Part shown: piece by piece, positions 45,907-54,444 of the stretch | Numbering within the stretch: the stretch's first letter is position 1 | How the letters are laid out: each line of letters begins with the position of its first letter | Assembly: GCA_964535825.1 (NCBI GenBank) | Contig: CAZHUC010000006.1 | Span: forward strand, 89,767 to 153,766 | DNA length: 64,000 nucleotides | Direction of reading: 5' to 3' | Source: CAZAQK01 sp964535825 | GTDB lineage: Bacteria; Pseudomonadota; Alphaproteobacteria; Rickettsiales; SXRF01 | Notes under the pieces: model-generated | The model's input: the letters and a program-made list of their open reading frames with translations, nothing else | The model's database searches: none | Told to the model about the DNA's origin: nothing | Translations under genes and position numbers: made by a program

Positions 45907-47272
45907 GTTTCTTGTCCTCCGTGCCGAGCAGCCTGCCCGCAACTGTGTATATGTGGCTACCGTGCGACCCCTTAAGCAGCACAATATCCTGTGGTTTAAG
46001 TGATTTCTGCAACTCCGGCAACAATGCATTCGCAGTAGCAACATGTGCACCGCGTTTTGCTGCCGGCAATGCATCATGCAAATGTTGCATCAGTTTTCCT
46101 GCAGTGAACACCATATCGAATGATGTGAGTTCATCTGCGAGTTTCTTATGTAGTGCTGCTGCATCATTGCCCAATTCCAGCATATCGCCAAGCACGGCTA
46201 TTTTGCGGCCTTTCTTGTCACCACGCAGCCATAACTCTTCTGTCTTTGCAAAAGCAGCGCGCATGGATGCGGGGCTTGCGTTGTAACTGTCATCGATCAC
46301 CGTGATGGATTTACCATCCGTTACCACCTCCCGTACCAATCCCCTGCCCACTGGCTCTTCGAACGCGGAAAGTGCATTGGCAGATTTCTGTACATCAAGC
46401 CCAAGCGCGTGCACTGCTGCCAGCACCATCAGGCTGTTTGCCACCATATGCGCACCCAGCGCCGGCAGATGATAGGTGATCTTTTTGCCGGCAACATCAG
46501 CCACAATGGAATGTTCCGCCGATATCAATCTGACATCGCACCCGGCATCACGGCCAACGCTTATGACCTTAAGACGTTTTGCCTTGGCAGCTTTTTCAAG
46601 CCGCGCAAAATGTGCATTATGGTGATTGAGCACTGCAACGCTGCCTTCACGCATACTTTCAAATATCTCTGCCTTGGCATCGGCGATCGCTTCCACCGAC
46701 GAGAAGAATTCACTATGCACGGCTTCGATCGTAGTGATGATTGCAACATCCGGACGCGCCATGGATGTTAGATGTGACATCTCACCAGCATGGTTCATGC
46801 CCATTTCAAATACCGCATAATCCGCATCAGTTGGCATATTCACCATACTCAGTGGCAAGCCGATATGATTGTTGTAATTCCCGCTGGTCGCATAAGTATT
46901 ACCCTGCGCAGTAAGCGCCACGCGCAGCATTTCTTTTGTGCCTGTTTTGCCGACGCTGCCGGTAACGCCAACTACTTTTGCATGCGTGCATTTTCGCGCG
47001 GCATGCGCCAAACGCTCCAGTGCCTTCATCGTATCATCCACCTGCAATATGTTGGCCTCTTCCATAGGCTCATGCACCATGGCTGCCGCTGCACCTTTTT
47101 CCAATACATCTGCGACGAAATTGTGACCATCGTGATGCTCGCCCTTGATGGCAACGAACAGATCACCTTCCTGAATACGCCTGCTGTCAATTTCAACGCG
47201 GCTGGCTCTCCACTGGCCGCGGGTCGTGCCACCGGTCGCTGTTGCTGCTGAATTGTTATCCCAAAGTATCAT
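45896..47272 (-). CDS. murF: UDP-MurNAc-tripeptide--D-Ala-D-Ala ligase
   Basis: Adds D-Ala-D-Ala to finish the pentapeptide precursor. The 458-residue Mur ligase has SRRIQEGDLFVAIKGEHHDGHNFV at the N-terminus (a stretch common to MurE and MurF), the ATP loop VTGSVGKTGTKEML, YNNHIGLPLSM, and VIDDSYNASPASM in the C-terminal domain. It overlaps murE by four bases (ATGA). Confidence 0.97.
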   Translation of the reverse strand: MILWDNNSAATATGGTTRGQWRASRVEIDSRRIQEGDLFVAIKGEHHDGHNFVADVLEKGAAAAMVHEPMEEANILQVDDTMKALERLAHAARKCTHAKVVGVTGSVGKTGTKEMLRVALTAQGNTYATSGNYNNHIGLPLSMVNMPTDADYAVFEMGMNHAGEMSHLTSMARPDVAIITTIEAVHSEFFSSVEAIADAKAEIFESMREGSVAVLNHHNAHFARLEKAAKAKRLKVISVGRDAGCDVRLISAEHSIVADVAGKKITYHLPALGAHMVANSLMVLAAVHALGLDVQKSANALSAFEEPVGRGLVREVVTDGKSITVIDDSYNASPASMRAAFAKTEELWLRGDKKGRKIAVLGDMLELGNDAAALHKKLADELTSFDMVFTAGKLMQHLHDALPAAKRGAHVATANALLPELQKSLKPQDIVLLKGSHGSHIYTVAGRLLGTEDKKHAV

Positions 47273-48741
47273 GCTGCCAACTTCAATTCCTTTGCCGCAT
47301 GACGCGCAATTTCCACATCATCAAAAGGCAATACGGCACTGCCCACTATCTGTGTCTTTTCATGCCCCTTCCCCGCAATAACCAGCAGGTCATGCGAACC
47401 AAGCGACTGAAGCGCAACATAAATTGCTTCCTTCCTGTCTGCAACTTCTTTAGCAGAAGGTGCTGCTGCTTTTATGGCAGCGCGTATAGAAGCTGGCTGT
47501 TCACTACGCGGATTATCATCCGTGATGATGACATTATCTGCCAGCTTCACCGCAGCCTTGCCCATTTCAGGCCGCTTGCCTGCATCACGATCACCGCCGC
47601 AACCAAATACCACATGCAGTTTTGAAGAGGTATGTGGACGCAATGTCTGCAATATGTTGGCCAGCGCCATTGGTGTGTGCGCGTAATCGACATAGACCGA
47701 TGCGCCGTTAGCCAGTGTCACCACATGCTCAAGCCTGCCTGGCACACCTGTAAACTTCGGGATGACGGCAAGCGCTTCATCCATCTTTGCGCCTACTGCT
47801 ACAGAAAGACCCAGCGCCGCCAGAATATTCATCACCTGAAATCCACCTACCAATGGAATGTTCATCTCGACAGCTTTGCCGTCAAGTACCAGTGATGCGT
47901 TCTGGCCAGTATTGTGCGGCGTGAGTGATGCTATGCGATACGCGGATGCTTTCTTGCCAAAATCGATCACGCGGATACTGCGCTCTTTGCATATGCCTTG
48001 AAGCGTTGCAAAACGTGCATCATCGGCATTAAGGATCGCGGTTTTTCCCTGCGGCAATAACTCTGTGAACAGGCGCGCCTTTGCTGCAAAATAATCATTC
48101 TCATCTTTGTGATAATCCAGATGATCGCGCGCGATATTGGTGAATGCAGCCGCCTCCAGACGCACGCCATCCAGACGGTGCTGGTGCAAACCATGGCTGG
48201 ATGCTTCCATCGCTACATGAGTGATCTTTGCACGCGCCATTTCATCCAGCAGCCGGTGCAGCTCAACGGGATCTGGCGTGGTATGTGAACCTGCGCTGAT
48301 AACGCCACCATCGCCTGCGAGTGTGCCCAACGTGCCGATCGATGCGGATTTTTTACCCATACCATGCCAGAATTGCCGGAAGAAATCTGCCGTAGAGGTT
48401 TTCCCATCTGTTCCAGTGATGGCTACGATATGTTCCGGCTGCGCTGCATAAAATGCGGCCGCCAGCTCTGCTAGTGCCAATCTCGGATTTGCTACTTGTA
48501 TGGCTGGCAATCCCGATACATCCTCTCCTGCCGCACATAACACCGCGACAGCGCCAGCCTGCCGTGCCGCCACGATATAATCCGCGCCCGCAGCTTTGCT
48601 TCCCTGCAGTGCTACGAATAAGTAACCCGGTTTTATTTTTCTGGAATCCGCACTGATGCCCGTAATATTCAGTGACGCGAATGATGTTGGCAGTTCAGGT
48701 GTTTCAGTAAGGCGTTGTAGCAGGTCAGTAAGAAGCGGCAT
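47269..48741 (-). CDS. murE: UDP-MurNAc-L-Ala-D-Glu--meso-diaminopimelate ligase
   Basis: Adds the third stem residue. The 490-residue protein has SADSRKIKPGYLFVALQG, the ATP loop ITGTDGKTSTADF, HVAMEASSHGLHQHRLDG and, important for specificity, DDNPRSEQP: the DNPR motif marks ligases for meso-diaminopimelate. The ATG at 48741 gives family length and overlaps the ftsI end by 17 bases; the frame to 48840 lies inside ftsI. Confidence 0.97.
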   Translation of the reverse strand: MPLLTDLLQRLTETPELPTSFASLNITGISADSRKIKPGYLFVALQGSKAAGADYIVAARQAGAVAVLCAAGEDVSGLPAIQVANPRLALAELAAAFYAAQPEHIVAITGTDGKTSTADFFRQFWHGMGKKSASIGTLGTLAGDGGVISAGSHTTPDPVELHRLLDEMARAKITHVAMEASSHGLHQHRLDGVRLEAAAFTNIARDHLDYHKDENDYFAAKARLFTELLPQGKTAILNADDARFATLQGICKERSIRVIDFGKKASAYRIASLTPHNTGQNASLVLDGKAVEMNIPLVGGFQVMNILAALGLSVAVGAKMDEALAVIPKFTGVPGRLEHVVTLANGASVYVDYAHTPMALANILQTLRPHTSSKLHVVFGCGGDRDAGKRPEMGKAAVKLADNVIITDDNPRSEQPASIRAAIKAAAPSAKEVADRKEAIYVALQSLGSHDLLVIAGKGHEKTQIVGSAVLPFDDVEIARHAAKELKLAA

Positions 48742-50509
48742 GGTAATATTTCTTTGGCGGTGTAGGTGTTTTGGCAGTTTTTGATCTATCTTTGCCATTC
48801 TGTACCCAGAACTTCTCGGCATCATCTTCCGGCACATCATAGCGCGGTTCTATGCCAAGGATAGGGCCCATCCGCGATATCACATTACCTACAACCGGTG
48901 CAGATATCCAGCCACCAGTGGCAAAGCCGTACGTTGCCTTATTGCCCTTCGGCTCGTCAATCATCACCAATACCACATATTTGGGCTTATCCACCGGAAA
49001 GGTAGCAACAAAAGAAGCGATCTTCGAATCTGCATTGTACCCGCCGCCAGAAGAAACTTTCTCTGCTGTTCCTGTTTTTCCGCCCACACGATAGCCGGGC
49101 ACATCCGCCTTGCCACCTGTGCCATGGCCAACCACAAGACGCATCAACCGGCGTACATTGCGCAATGTCTGGTCTGACACCACGCGCTCGCCTTTGGCTC
49201 TGTTCTTGTTACCATCCTTAAGCAAGGTAAGCCTTGGAGTATGCCCATCACCCACAATGGTCGCGATGGCACGCACCAGATGCAGCGGCGTCACCGACAT
49301 GCCGTGGCCATACGAGATGGTCACGGTATTGATATCTTTCCAGTCCGAGGGCCAGAGCGGTTTCGTTTTTTCTGGCAGTTCAATGTCTACCTGCTCCAGC
49401 ATACCAAGTTTTTTCAGGAATTCCTTCTGGCGGCGACTGCCGACATCGAGCGCCAGCTTCGCAGTGCCGATATTTGAAGAATACGCGTATATTTCCGGAA
49501 CACTCAGCCACCGACGTTGCGGGTGTGAATCCTGAATGGTGTATGATGATATCTTGAACGGGTTGGTAGCATCGTAACCACTCGTCATATTCACCAGCTT
49601 GTGTTCAAGCCCCATCGCCATGGTGAATGTTTTGAATGTTGAACCCATTTCATACACACCCAGAGAAGCCCGGTTGAACTTTGCCTTTTCTGTACCTCTG
49701 GATGGATTATGCGGATCAAAATCCGGCAGCGATACCATGGAAAGCAGCTCACCACTTGCGATATCCATGATGACACCCACCGCACCAATGGCATGATATT
49801 CATCCATTGCGCGTTTGATCTCTTCGCACATGATGGCCTGCAGGCGCACATCCAGTGAAAGACTTAGCGGTGTGAAATTCTCGGTGGTATCACGCAGGCG
49901 CATATCCATGGTTTTTTCAATGCCGGCAAGCCCCTGATTATCTACGCCCACATAACCAATAGCGTGCGAGGTGATATCACCGTAAGGATACACTCTGCGC
50001 TCCTCAGGCTGGAAGTAAAGCCCCGGGATACCAAGCAGGTTCACCGCGTGCTGTTCGCGCGGTGTAAGATTGCGTTTGATCCATACAAAGGATTTATTAT
50101 CCTTGAGCCGTGTAAGTATCCGCTTACCATCCATACCCAGTGTTTTGGCAAGTTTGGCAGCTGCAGCATCTGCATCCTTTACTTCACGTGGATTGGCATA
50201 AAGCGACGCGGTGATCAGGCTGGTGGCCAGCAACACGCCATTTCTGTCTATGATATTGCCGCGCTGTAGTTTTACTTCGTTGAGATTAAGGCTTACGGTG
50301 TCATCGGATTCCCCGCCATCGGCATCGCTTACCGTGATGGTTTCTGCCTTGGAGTTGTTTATGACAGCCACTTCCACCATACGGTAGCTGATACTCAGGA
50401 AACACAGGGAAAAGAACAGGCCTACACACAGAAGGCGTATGCGGCTTTGCTCAATAAGGCGCTGGCCAGTACTTTGCCTGACAACAACTTTACGCGTGTT
50501 ACGACTCAC
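48725..50509 (-). CDS. ftsI: Septal transpeptidase FtsI (penicillin-binding protein 3)
   Basis: Cross-links peptidoglycan at the division site. The 594-residue class B PBP has a cytoplasmic tail, one transmembrane helix (about 24-42), a dimerisation domain with RGNIIDRNGVLLATS, and the transpeptidase with SxxK (Ser290-Lys293 in GSTFK), SSN (344-346) and KTGT (in VGGKTGTAEK). A short acidic stretch (about 60-72) lies between the helix and the dimerisation domain. The start is GTG and overlaps the ftsL stop as GTGA. Confidence 0.97.
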   Translation of the reverse strand: MSRNTRKVVVRQSTGQRLIEQSRIRLLCVGLFFSLCFLSISYRMVEVAVINNSKAETITVSDADGGESDDTVSLNLNEVKLQRGNIIDRNGVLLATSLITASLYANPREVKDADAAAAKLAKTLGMDGKRILTRLKDNKSFVWIKRNLTPREQHAVNLLGIPGLYFQPEERRVYPYGDITSHAIGYVGVDNQGLAGIEKTMDMRLRDTTENFTPLSLSLDVRLQAIMCEEIKRAMDEYHAIGAVGVIMDIASGELLSMVSLPDFDPHNPSRGTEKAKFNRASLGVYEMGSTFKTFTMAMGLEHKLVNMTSGYDATNPFKISSYTIQDSHPQRRWLSVPEIYAYSSNIGTAKLALDVGSRRQKEFLKKLGMLEQVDIELPEKTKPLWPSDWKDINTVTISYGHGMSVTPLHLVRAIATIVGDGHTPRLTLLKDGNKNRAKGERVVSDQTLRNVRRLMRLVVGHGTGGKADVPGYRVGGKTGTAEKVSSGGGYNADSKIASFVATFPVDKPKYVVLVMIDEPKGNKATYGFATGGWISAPVVGNVISRMGPILGIEPRYDVPEDDAEKFWVQNGKDRSKTAKTPTPPKKYYHAASY

Positions 50510-50859
50510 CTTTCTCCTCCAGCCCTGAACCGAACAGCCTGCACCTGCGAGGCTTCCGGTTTTTCAGCGGAAGCCTGTAGCTGCTTTGGGAAGGGAATAG
50601 CCTCAACCACTGCGATCTGCTCAACCCGTGTACTGGTGGTAGCAAGATATTTCTCAGACAGTGCCTGAAGACGCTCCGGCCTGTTCAGATATTCCCACTC
50701 GGCTGAAACCACATTGAGCGCTTCGCGTTCCTGCTCAAGCTCCTTGGCTGTTTGCGCGATCTGCGCCCTGAGTGATTGCACTTCGTATTTCACAGAATAA
50801 AGGATAAACGTCGCAGCTACAATCACCAGCATCCAGATCAGTGCTGAAAGCCGCGTCAT
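50506..50859 (-). CDS. ftsL: Cell division protein FtsL
   Basis: Small bitopic divisome protein. The 117 residues have a very short cytoplasmic start, one transmembrane helix (about 5-25) and a periplasmic coiled coil (SLRAQIAQTAKELEQEREAL), then EWEYLNRPERLQALSEKYL, which matches the family. The tail is Ala/Glu-rich and lower in complexity. It comes nine bases after the rsmH stop and overlaps ftsI by four. Confidence 0.92.
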   Translation of the reverse strand: MTRLSALIWMLVIVAATFILYSVKYEVQSLRAQIAQTAKELEQEREALNVVSAEWEYLNRPERLQALSEKYLATTSTRVEQIAVVEAIPFPKQLQASAEKPEASQVQAVRFRAGGER

Positions 50860-50868
50860 AATTCAATC

Positions 50869-51807
50869 TCATGTGTTAGCGGGTTCAACGGCGCGCCTCA
50901 TGGTTCTGAGTGTGGCTGAACGCGAACGCGGATTTTTTGCTATCTCAGCATCACTGGCAACGCGTTTCTCCGGTTTTGGCATAAAAAAGTGGGGAGCAGC
51001 AGCATCCTCATGCCGTGAAGGCATGTGGCGTGACTGCTCCCCGAGTCTACCGCAACGGGAGTAGAAAAATCGTTTCACGAGGCGATCCTCGAGAGAATGG
51101 AAACTGACGACCACCAAACGGCCGCCGGGTGCAAGCATGGATTCCGCAGCTTTCAGGCCGCCTTCGATGGATTCCAGCTCTTGGTTTACATGGATGCGCA
51201 GTGCCTGGAAGCTACGCGTGGCAGGATCGGTCTTGCCACCACCGCCTACGGTTTTGCGGATAATGTCTGCCAGTTGACGAGTGCCGGTGATCTTTTCATT
51301 AGCACGAGTTTCAACGATGGCGCGCGCAATGCGGCGGGCTGCAGTTTCTTCACCGTAATAATACAGTATATCGGCAAGTTCCTGCTCTGGTGCGTTGTTG
51401 ATGATATCGGAAGCGCTCATACCCTGCTGGGACATGCGCATATCAAGCGGGCCATCATTCTTGAAAGAGAATCCACGTTCGCCCTGATCAAGCTGCATCG
51501 AGGAAACACCCAGATCCAGCACAATGCCATCAGCCTCGGTCACGCCATGGGCGGCAGCCAGTGAACACATATCGGCAAAGTTACCAAGCAGCCACACGAA
51601 ACGGCTTGGGAATTCTTCTTCCAGTTTCTTTGCGAATTCGCGCGTGGAAGGATCGCGGTCAATCGCGAACACACGGCAATCAGCAGAATTCAAGATCGCA
51701 TGCGAATATCCGCCTGCGCCGAATGTACCATCGATATATGTGCCGTTATCCTTCGGTGCGAGCATCTCGAGCATTTCATCTTTCATGACGGGATCATGTG
51801 GGATCAT
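50869..51807 (-). CDS. rsmH: 16S rRNA (cytosine1402-N4)-methyltransferase RsmH
   Basis: Methylates C1402 in the ribosomal P site. The 312-residue protein has HDPVMKDEMLEML at the start, YIDGTFGAGGYSHAIL (SAM site), LDLGVSSMQLDQGERGFSF, GPLDMRMSQ and FHSLEDRLVKRFF. The ATG at 51807 shares its A with the stop of the 36-codon ORF in front (TGATG) and has GAGG upstream; GTG at 51810 is an alternative that adds one residue. Confidence 0.97.
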   Translation of the reverse strand: MIPHDPVMKDEMLEMLAPKDNGTYIDGTFGAGGYSHAILNSADCRVFAIDRDPSTREFAKKLEEEFPSRFVWLLGNFADMCSLAAAHGVTEADGIVLDLGVSSMQLDQGERGFSFKNDGPLDMRMSQQGMSASDIINNAPEQELADILYYYGEETAARRIARAIVETRANEKITGTRQLADIIRKTVGGGGKTDPATRSFQALRIHVNQELESIEGGLKAAESMLAPGGRLVVVSFHSLEDRLVKRFFYSRCGRLGEQSRHMPSRHEDAAAPHFFMPKPEKRVASDAEIAKNPRSRSATLRTMRRAVEPANT

Positions 51808-51917
51808 CACGCTACCTCGTACATTTCTGGCTGCAGTGCATACATCTCTGTACGCAGCAACACATAAAAATATTCGCGCACAGCAACTTCACACAGGGTA
51901 AGACGACGTGGCATCAT
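51807..51917 (-). CDS. 36-residue ORF coupled between mraZ and rsmH, unknown function
   Basis: This small frame fills the whole gap between mraZ and rsmH. Its first ATG (51917) overlaps the mraZ stop as ATGA, has AAGGGGG five bases upstream, and its stop overlaps the rsmH ATG as TGATG. The product starts MMPRRLTLCEV, is followed by a short hydrophobic/aromatic part (EYFYVLL) and ends in an acidic amphipathic tail (MYALQPEMYEVA). No family is recognised. It may be a real micropeptide or serve mainly to pass ribosomes from mraZ to rsmH. Confidence 0.6.
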   Translation of the reverse strand: MMPRRLTLCEVAVREYFYVLLRTEMYALQPEMYEVA

Positions 51918-52360
51918 GCATCCCCCTTCAGGTTGTGGCGGCGTTCACGCACCATTTCGCGCGCGCGTTTTGCGTGAGATTCAAATGACTTCGGCTGCCA
52001 GATCTCGAAGATCTCGCCTTTACCTACGATGGTGGTCTCTTCAGAGATACCCGCTGAGGCAAGCAACCCTGCTGGCAACATTACGCGGCCTTCCGTGTCA
52101 AAATTGAGCTGCACACTTTCACCAAAGATGGTGGTGGCGAAGGCATCGCGCTCTTCAGAATAAGGATCAAAACGTTCAATGCGCTGGTTGAGTTTCATGA
52201 TGCGAGCCATCCCGCAGGCTTCGATACAACCATGCAATGGTGAGGGGTACACAACGAGGCCAGCAAACTCCTGGGCCGCCAACGCAGCACGGAACGGCGC
52301 AGGGATAGAAAGTCTCCCCTTCTTGTCGATGCGGTTGTGGTACGTGGATAAAAAGAGCAT
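51914..52360 (-). CDS. mraZ: Transcriptional regulator MraZ
   Basis: Ring-shaped DNA-binding protein that represses its own dcw operon. The 148 residues contain two AbrB-like SpoVT domains: STYHNRIDKKGRLSIPAPFRAAL in the first and the second with NFDTEGRVMLPAGLLASAGI. DNA binding uses the conserved Arg in each. The start is set by family length; the two AAGGA sites upstream lie 17 and 24 bases away, which is far. It is the first gene of the cluster and lies below the TGGG ladder. Confidence 0.96.
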   Translation of the reverse strand: MLFLSTYHNRIDKKGRLSIPAPFRAALAAQEFAGLVVYPSPLHGCIEACGMARIMKLNQRIERFDPYSEERDAFATTIFGESVQLNFDTEGRVMLPAGLLASAGISEETTIVGKGEIFEIWQPKSFESHAKRAREMVRERRHNLKGDA

Positions 52361-52416
52361 GGCTGGCCGGTCATTTTTCCTTATTCCTTAGGGTCATACC
52401 TTGATCCGGTAAGGTT

Positions 52417-52482
52417 TGGGATAGCGTGGGTATATATGGGAGACTATTGGGATTTTATGGGCCAGTCAAGGGGGTATTTGGG
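52417..52482 (-). promoter_or_regulatory. Predicted MraZ operator: ladder of TGGG repeats
   Basis: TGGG occurs on the plus strand at 52417, 52427, 52437, 52448, 52458 and 52479, with AGGG at 52469, so successive steps are 10, 10, 11, 10, 11 and 10 bases, one helical turn each. MraZ of other bacteria binds TGGGN repeats separated by five bases in front of mraZ. Here the repeats read against the direction of mraZ. They cover the predicted promoter, so bound MraZ would block it. Confidence 0.8.
52441..52469 (-). promoter_or_regulatory. Predicted promoter of the dcw cluster
   Basis: On the minus strand TTGACT (52464-52469) and TAGTCT (52441-52446) are 17 bases apart. The -35 is near consensus and the -10 moderate. 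It lies inside the TGGG ladder and gives a leader of about 70 bases before mraZ. Confidence 0.5.
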
Positions 52483-52503
52483 AGAAAAGCAAAAAAGCGA
52501 CAT

Positions 52504-52532
52504 AAAAAAACCCGCCATCGCAAAATGGCGGG
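52504..52532 (-). terminator. Intrinsic terminator of rpsD
   Basis: CCCGCCAT (52511-52518) pairs with ATGGCGGG (52525-52532) around a six-base loop. On the minus strand the hairpin is followed by seven T (52504-52510). It separates rpsD from the dcw cluster. Confidence 0.95.
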
Positions 52533-52555
52533 TTTGTGTGGTTTTTAGGTAACTA

Positions 52556-53173
52556 CTAGCGTGAGTAGAACTCGATCACGAAGTTCGGCTGCATCACAGT
52601 TGGATACGGCACTTCCGCGAGTTTTGGTACGCGGATGTATTTCGCTTTTACTTCCTTGTTATCGAATTCGATATATTCAGGAACGCTACGCTCAGGGTTC
52701 GCGATCATTTCCAGAACAACAGCGAGCTGCTTTGATTTTTCGCGCAGTTCGATCACGTCACCTTCAGAAACCTGATAGCTTGGGATGTTCACTTTTTTGC
52801 CATTCACGCGCACATGGCCATGGCTTACGAACTGACGAGCAGCGAATGGAGTTGCTACAACACCCATACGATAGATCACAGTGTCCAGACGGCTTTCGAG
52901 AAGACCGATGAGGTTCTCACCCGTATCACCACGACGGCGCACTGCTTCCGCATAGATCTTGCGGAACTGGCGCTCAGTGATGTTTCCGTAATAGCCTTTC
53001 AGCTTTTGTTTTTCACGCAGCTGTGAACCATAGTCAGAGGTTTTCTTGCGTTTTGCAACACCGTGCTGGCCGGGCGCATAAGCACGCTTATGGAATGGAT
53101 CTTTAGCATTGCCCCAGAGGCTTGCGCCTAAGCGACGGCTGACTTTGTATTTTGCATTAACGCGTTTGGTCAC
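52556..53173 (-). CDS. rpsD: 30S ribosomal protein S4
   Basis: Primary 16S rRNA-binding protein of the small subunit. The 205-residue product has RLGASLWGNAKDPFHKRAYAPGQHG at the N-terminus, REKQKLKGYYGNITERQFRK, and the S4 RNA-binding domain with LESRLDTVIYRMGVVATPFAARQFVSHGHVRVNGKKVNIPSY. The start codon is GTG with AGGAAAG eight bases upstream. It stands alone, with its own promoter and terminator, instead of in an alpha/S13/S11 operon. Confidence 0.98.
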   Translation of the reverse strand: MTKRVNAKYKVSRRLGASLWGNAKDPFHKRAYAPGQHGVAKRKKTSDYGSQLREKQKLKGYYGNITERQFRKIYAEAVRRRGDTGENLIGLLESRLDTVIYRMGVVATPFAARQFVSHGHVRVNGKKVNIPSYQVSEGDVIELREKSKQLAVVLEMIANPERSVPEYIEFDNKEVKAKYIRVPKLAEVPYPTVMQPNFVIEFYSR

Positions 53174-53215
53174 TGTGACTTTCCTGTGTATAAGTATGAG
53201 TTATAGGGACTGTGG

Positions 53216-53243
53216 AATATACCGATAAAAACGCTGCTGTCAA
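53216..53243 (-). promoter_or_regulatory. Predicted promoter of rpsD
   Basis: On the minus strand a perfect TTGACA (53238-53243) and TATATT (53216-53221) are 16 bases apart. They lie about 45-70 bases before the rpsD GTG, in the gap behind the unknown gene upstream. Confidence 0.7.
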
Positions 53244-53284
53244 CGGCTGTTTACAGGCTGTTTTCAACGAAATATCCGGGAATA

Positions 53285-53749
53285 TTAACGAACTGGCTGG
53301 GAAGGCGCTGAAGCACCCAGATCCTGCACCTTAGATTCAGGCACAACGTCCATTTTAGGCTGTGCGGCAGGGTTCTGCGGAGCGAGGCCACCACGGTCAG
53401 CGGCAACACGGTTTACCCACTCGCCTGGGGCACGGCCTTCGGCAGGACCGGTTTCCAGCGGCTGCGGAGGCATCATTTGTGGAATTTGCGGCATCATCTG
53501 CGACTGCATATCCATAGCATCCGGCGCATTCGCGATCTCATCACGCGCATCACGCGCGGCATGGCTGCGGCTGCGATTAGCCATGATGCCAAGTGCTGCA
53601 ATGCCACCAACGGCCAGAGCAGCTATACCACCAACTTTAGCAGCTTTTTTGAGACCATTGCCAACAACCCCAACACCAGGAATATTTGGTGTGAAAGGAA
53701 TGGGTTTATTCCAGAAGCGATTCGGATTTCCTACGGTAAACGCTGCCAT
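53285..53749 (-). CDS. Small protein of unknown function with a Gly/Ala-rich hydrophobic segment
   Basis: A 154-residue protein I do not recognise. After an Asn/Pro-rich start comes a hydrophobic glycine-rich run (VGGIAALAVGGIAALGIMA, about 40-58), then basic RSRSHAARDARDE and a Met/Pro/Gln-rich, probably disordered tail. There is no signal peptide with a clear cleavage site. It begins 15 bases after the stop of the next gene upstream and is probably expressed with it. Confidence 0.7.
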   Translation of the reverse strand: MAAFTVGNPNRFWNKPIPFTPNIPGVGVVGNGLKKAAKVGGIAALAVGGIAALGIMANRSRSHAARDARDEIANAPDAMDMQSQMMPQIPQMMPPQPLETGPAEGRAPGEWVNRVAADRGGLAPQNPAAQPKMDVVPESKVQDLGASAPSQPVR

Positions 53750-53764
53750 ATCTTTAGACCTCTA

Positions 53765-54310
53765 TTACCCTACCTGCGGCGTGGCAGCTGCCTGAGCTTC
53801 ACGCTGCTTCATAATTTTATCTGCGTGGCCACCTTTAGCAGCTTCCTGCTGTTGCGCCTGCGCCATGAGCATCTGTTCCTGAGCGGCACGCAACTGGTTC
53901 ACCACATAATTTTTACCTTCTTCAAAGCCCACCTGGTAGCCATCCTGCATGCCCGCGGCACTTGCAGTAGCCAACTGGTTCTGACGTGTATGCTGGCGTT
54001 GTTCAACGCGCTGACGTACTTTCTGATTTTCACGAGTGATCTGATCACCACCTTTAGCAAGGCCAAATAACGCACCAACTGCGGTAAATGCAGCAAGGAT
54101 CGGTGCACCAGCAATACCGGCAGCAGCTGCGGCACCAATTGCCCACAATGCTGCCGCACCGCCTGAAGCACCGGCGATCAGCGCGATACCACCCGCAAGT
54201 GCAGCCGGAACAGCCAGGAATACTCCCAGACCTGTACCAGCACCTTTCACTGTTTCCCAACCTGTGGTGGAAACAGAACTGGTGGTAGTGTGTTTGATCG
54301 GTTCAACCAT
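53765..54310 (-). CDS. Small protein of unknown function with long glycine-zipper-like hydrophobic region
   Basis: A 181-residue protein with AGGAAAAT directly before its ATG. Residues 20-88 are almost wholly Gly, Ala, Ile and Leu with small residues spaced in a helix-packing pattern (for example GGIALIAGASGGAAALWAIG); the rest is polar, Gln- and Arg-rich, with a predicted coiled coil (NQKVRQRVEQRQ). No family is recognised. Such regions can insert into membranes as helical hairpins. It is followed closely by the 154-residue gene. Confidence 0.7.
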   Translation of the reverse strand: MVEPIKHTTTSSVSTTGWETVKGAGTGLGVFLAVPAALAGGIALIAGASGGAAALWAIGAAAAAGIAGAPILAAFTAVGALFGLAKGGDQITRENQKVRQRVEQRQHTRQNQLATASAAGMQDGYQVGFEEGKNYVVNQLRAAQEQMLMAQAQQQEAAKGGHADKIMKQREAQAAATPQVG

Positions 54311-54444
54311 ATTTTCCTGCCTTAATGTACTTTCTTTATATAATACAAATAGTTTTATAACACAATGCCATTATGGCATAGGATAGCCAGCATTTACAGT
54401 TAAGCTTTTATTACAGTTGGAAAGTGACCGTCAGGCTATTGATT

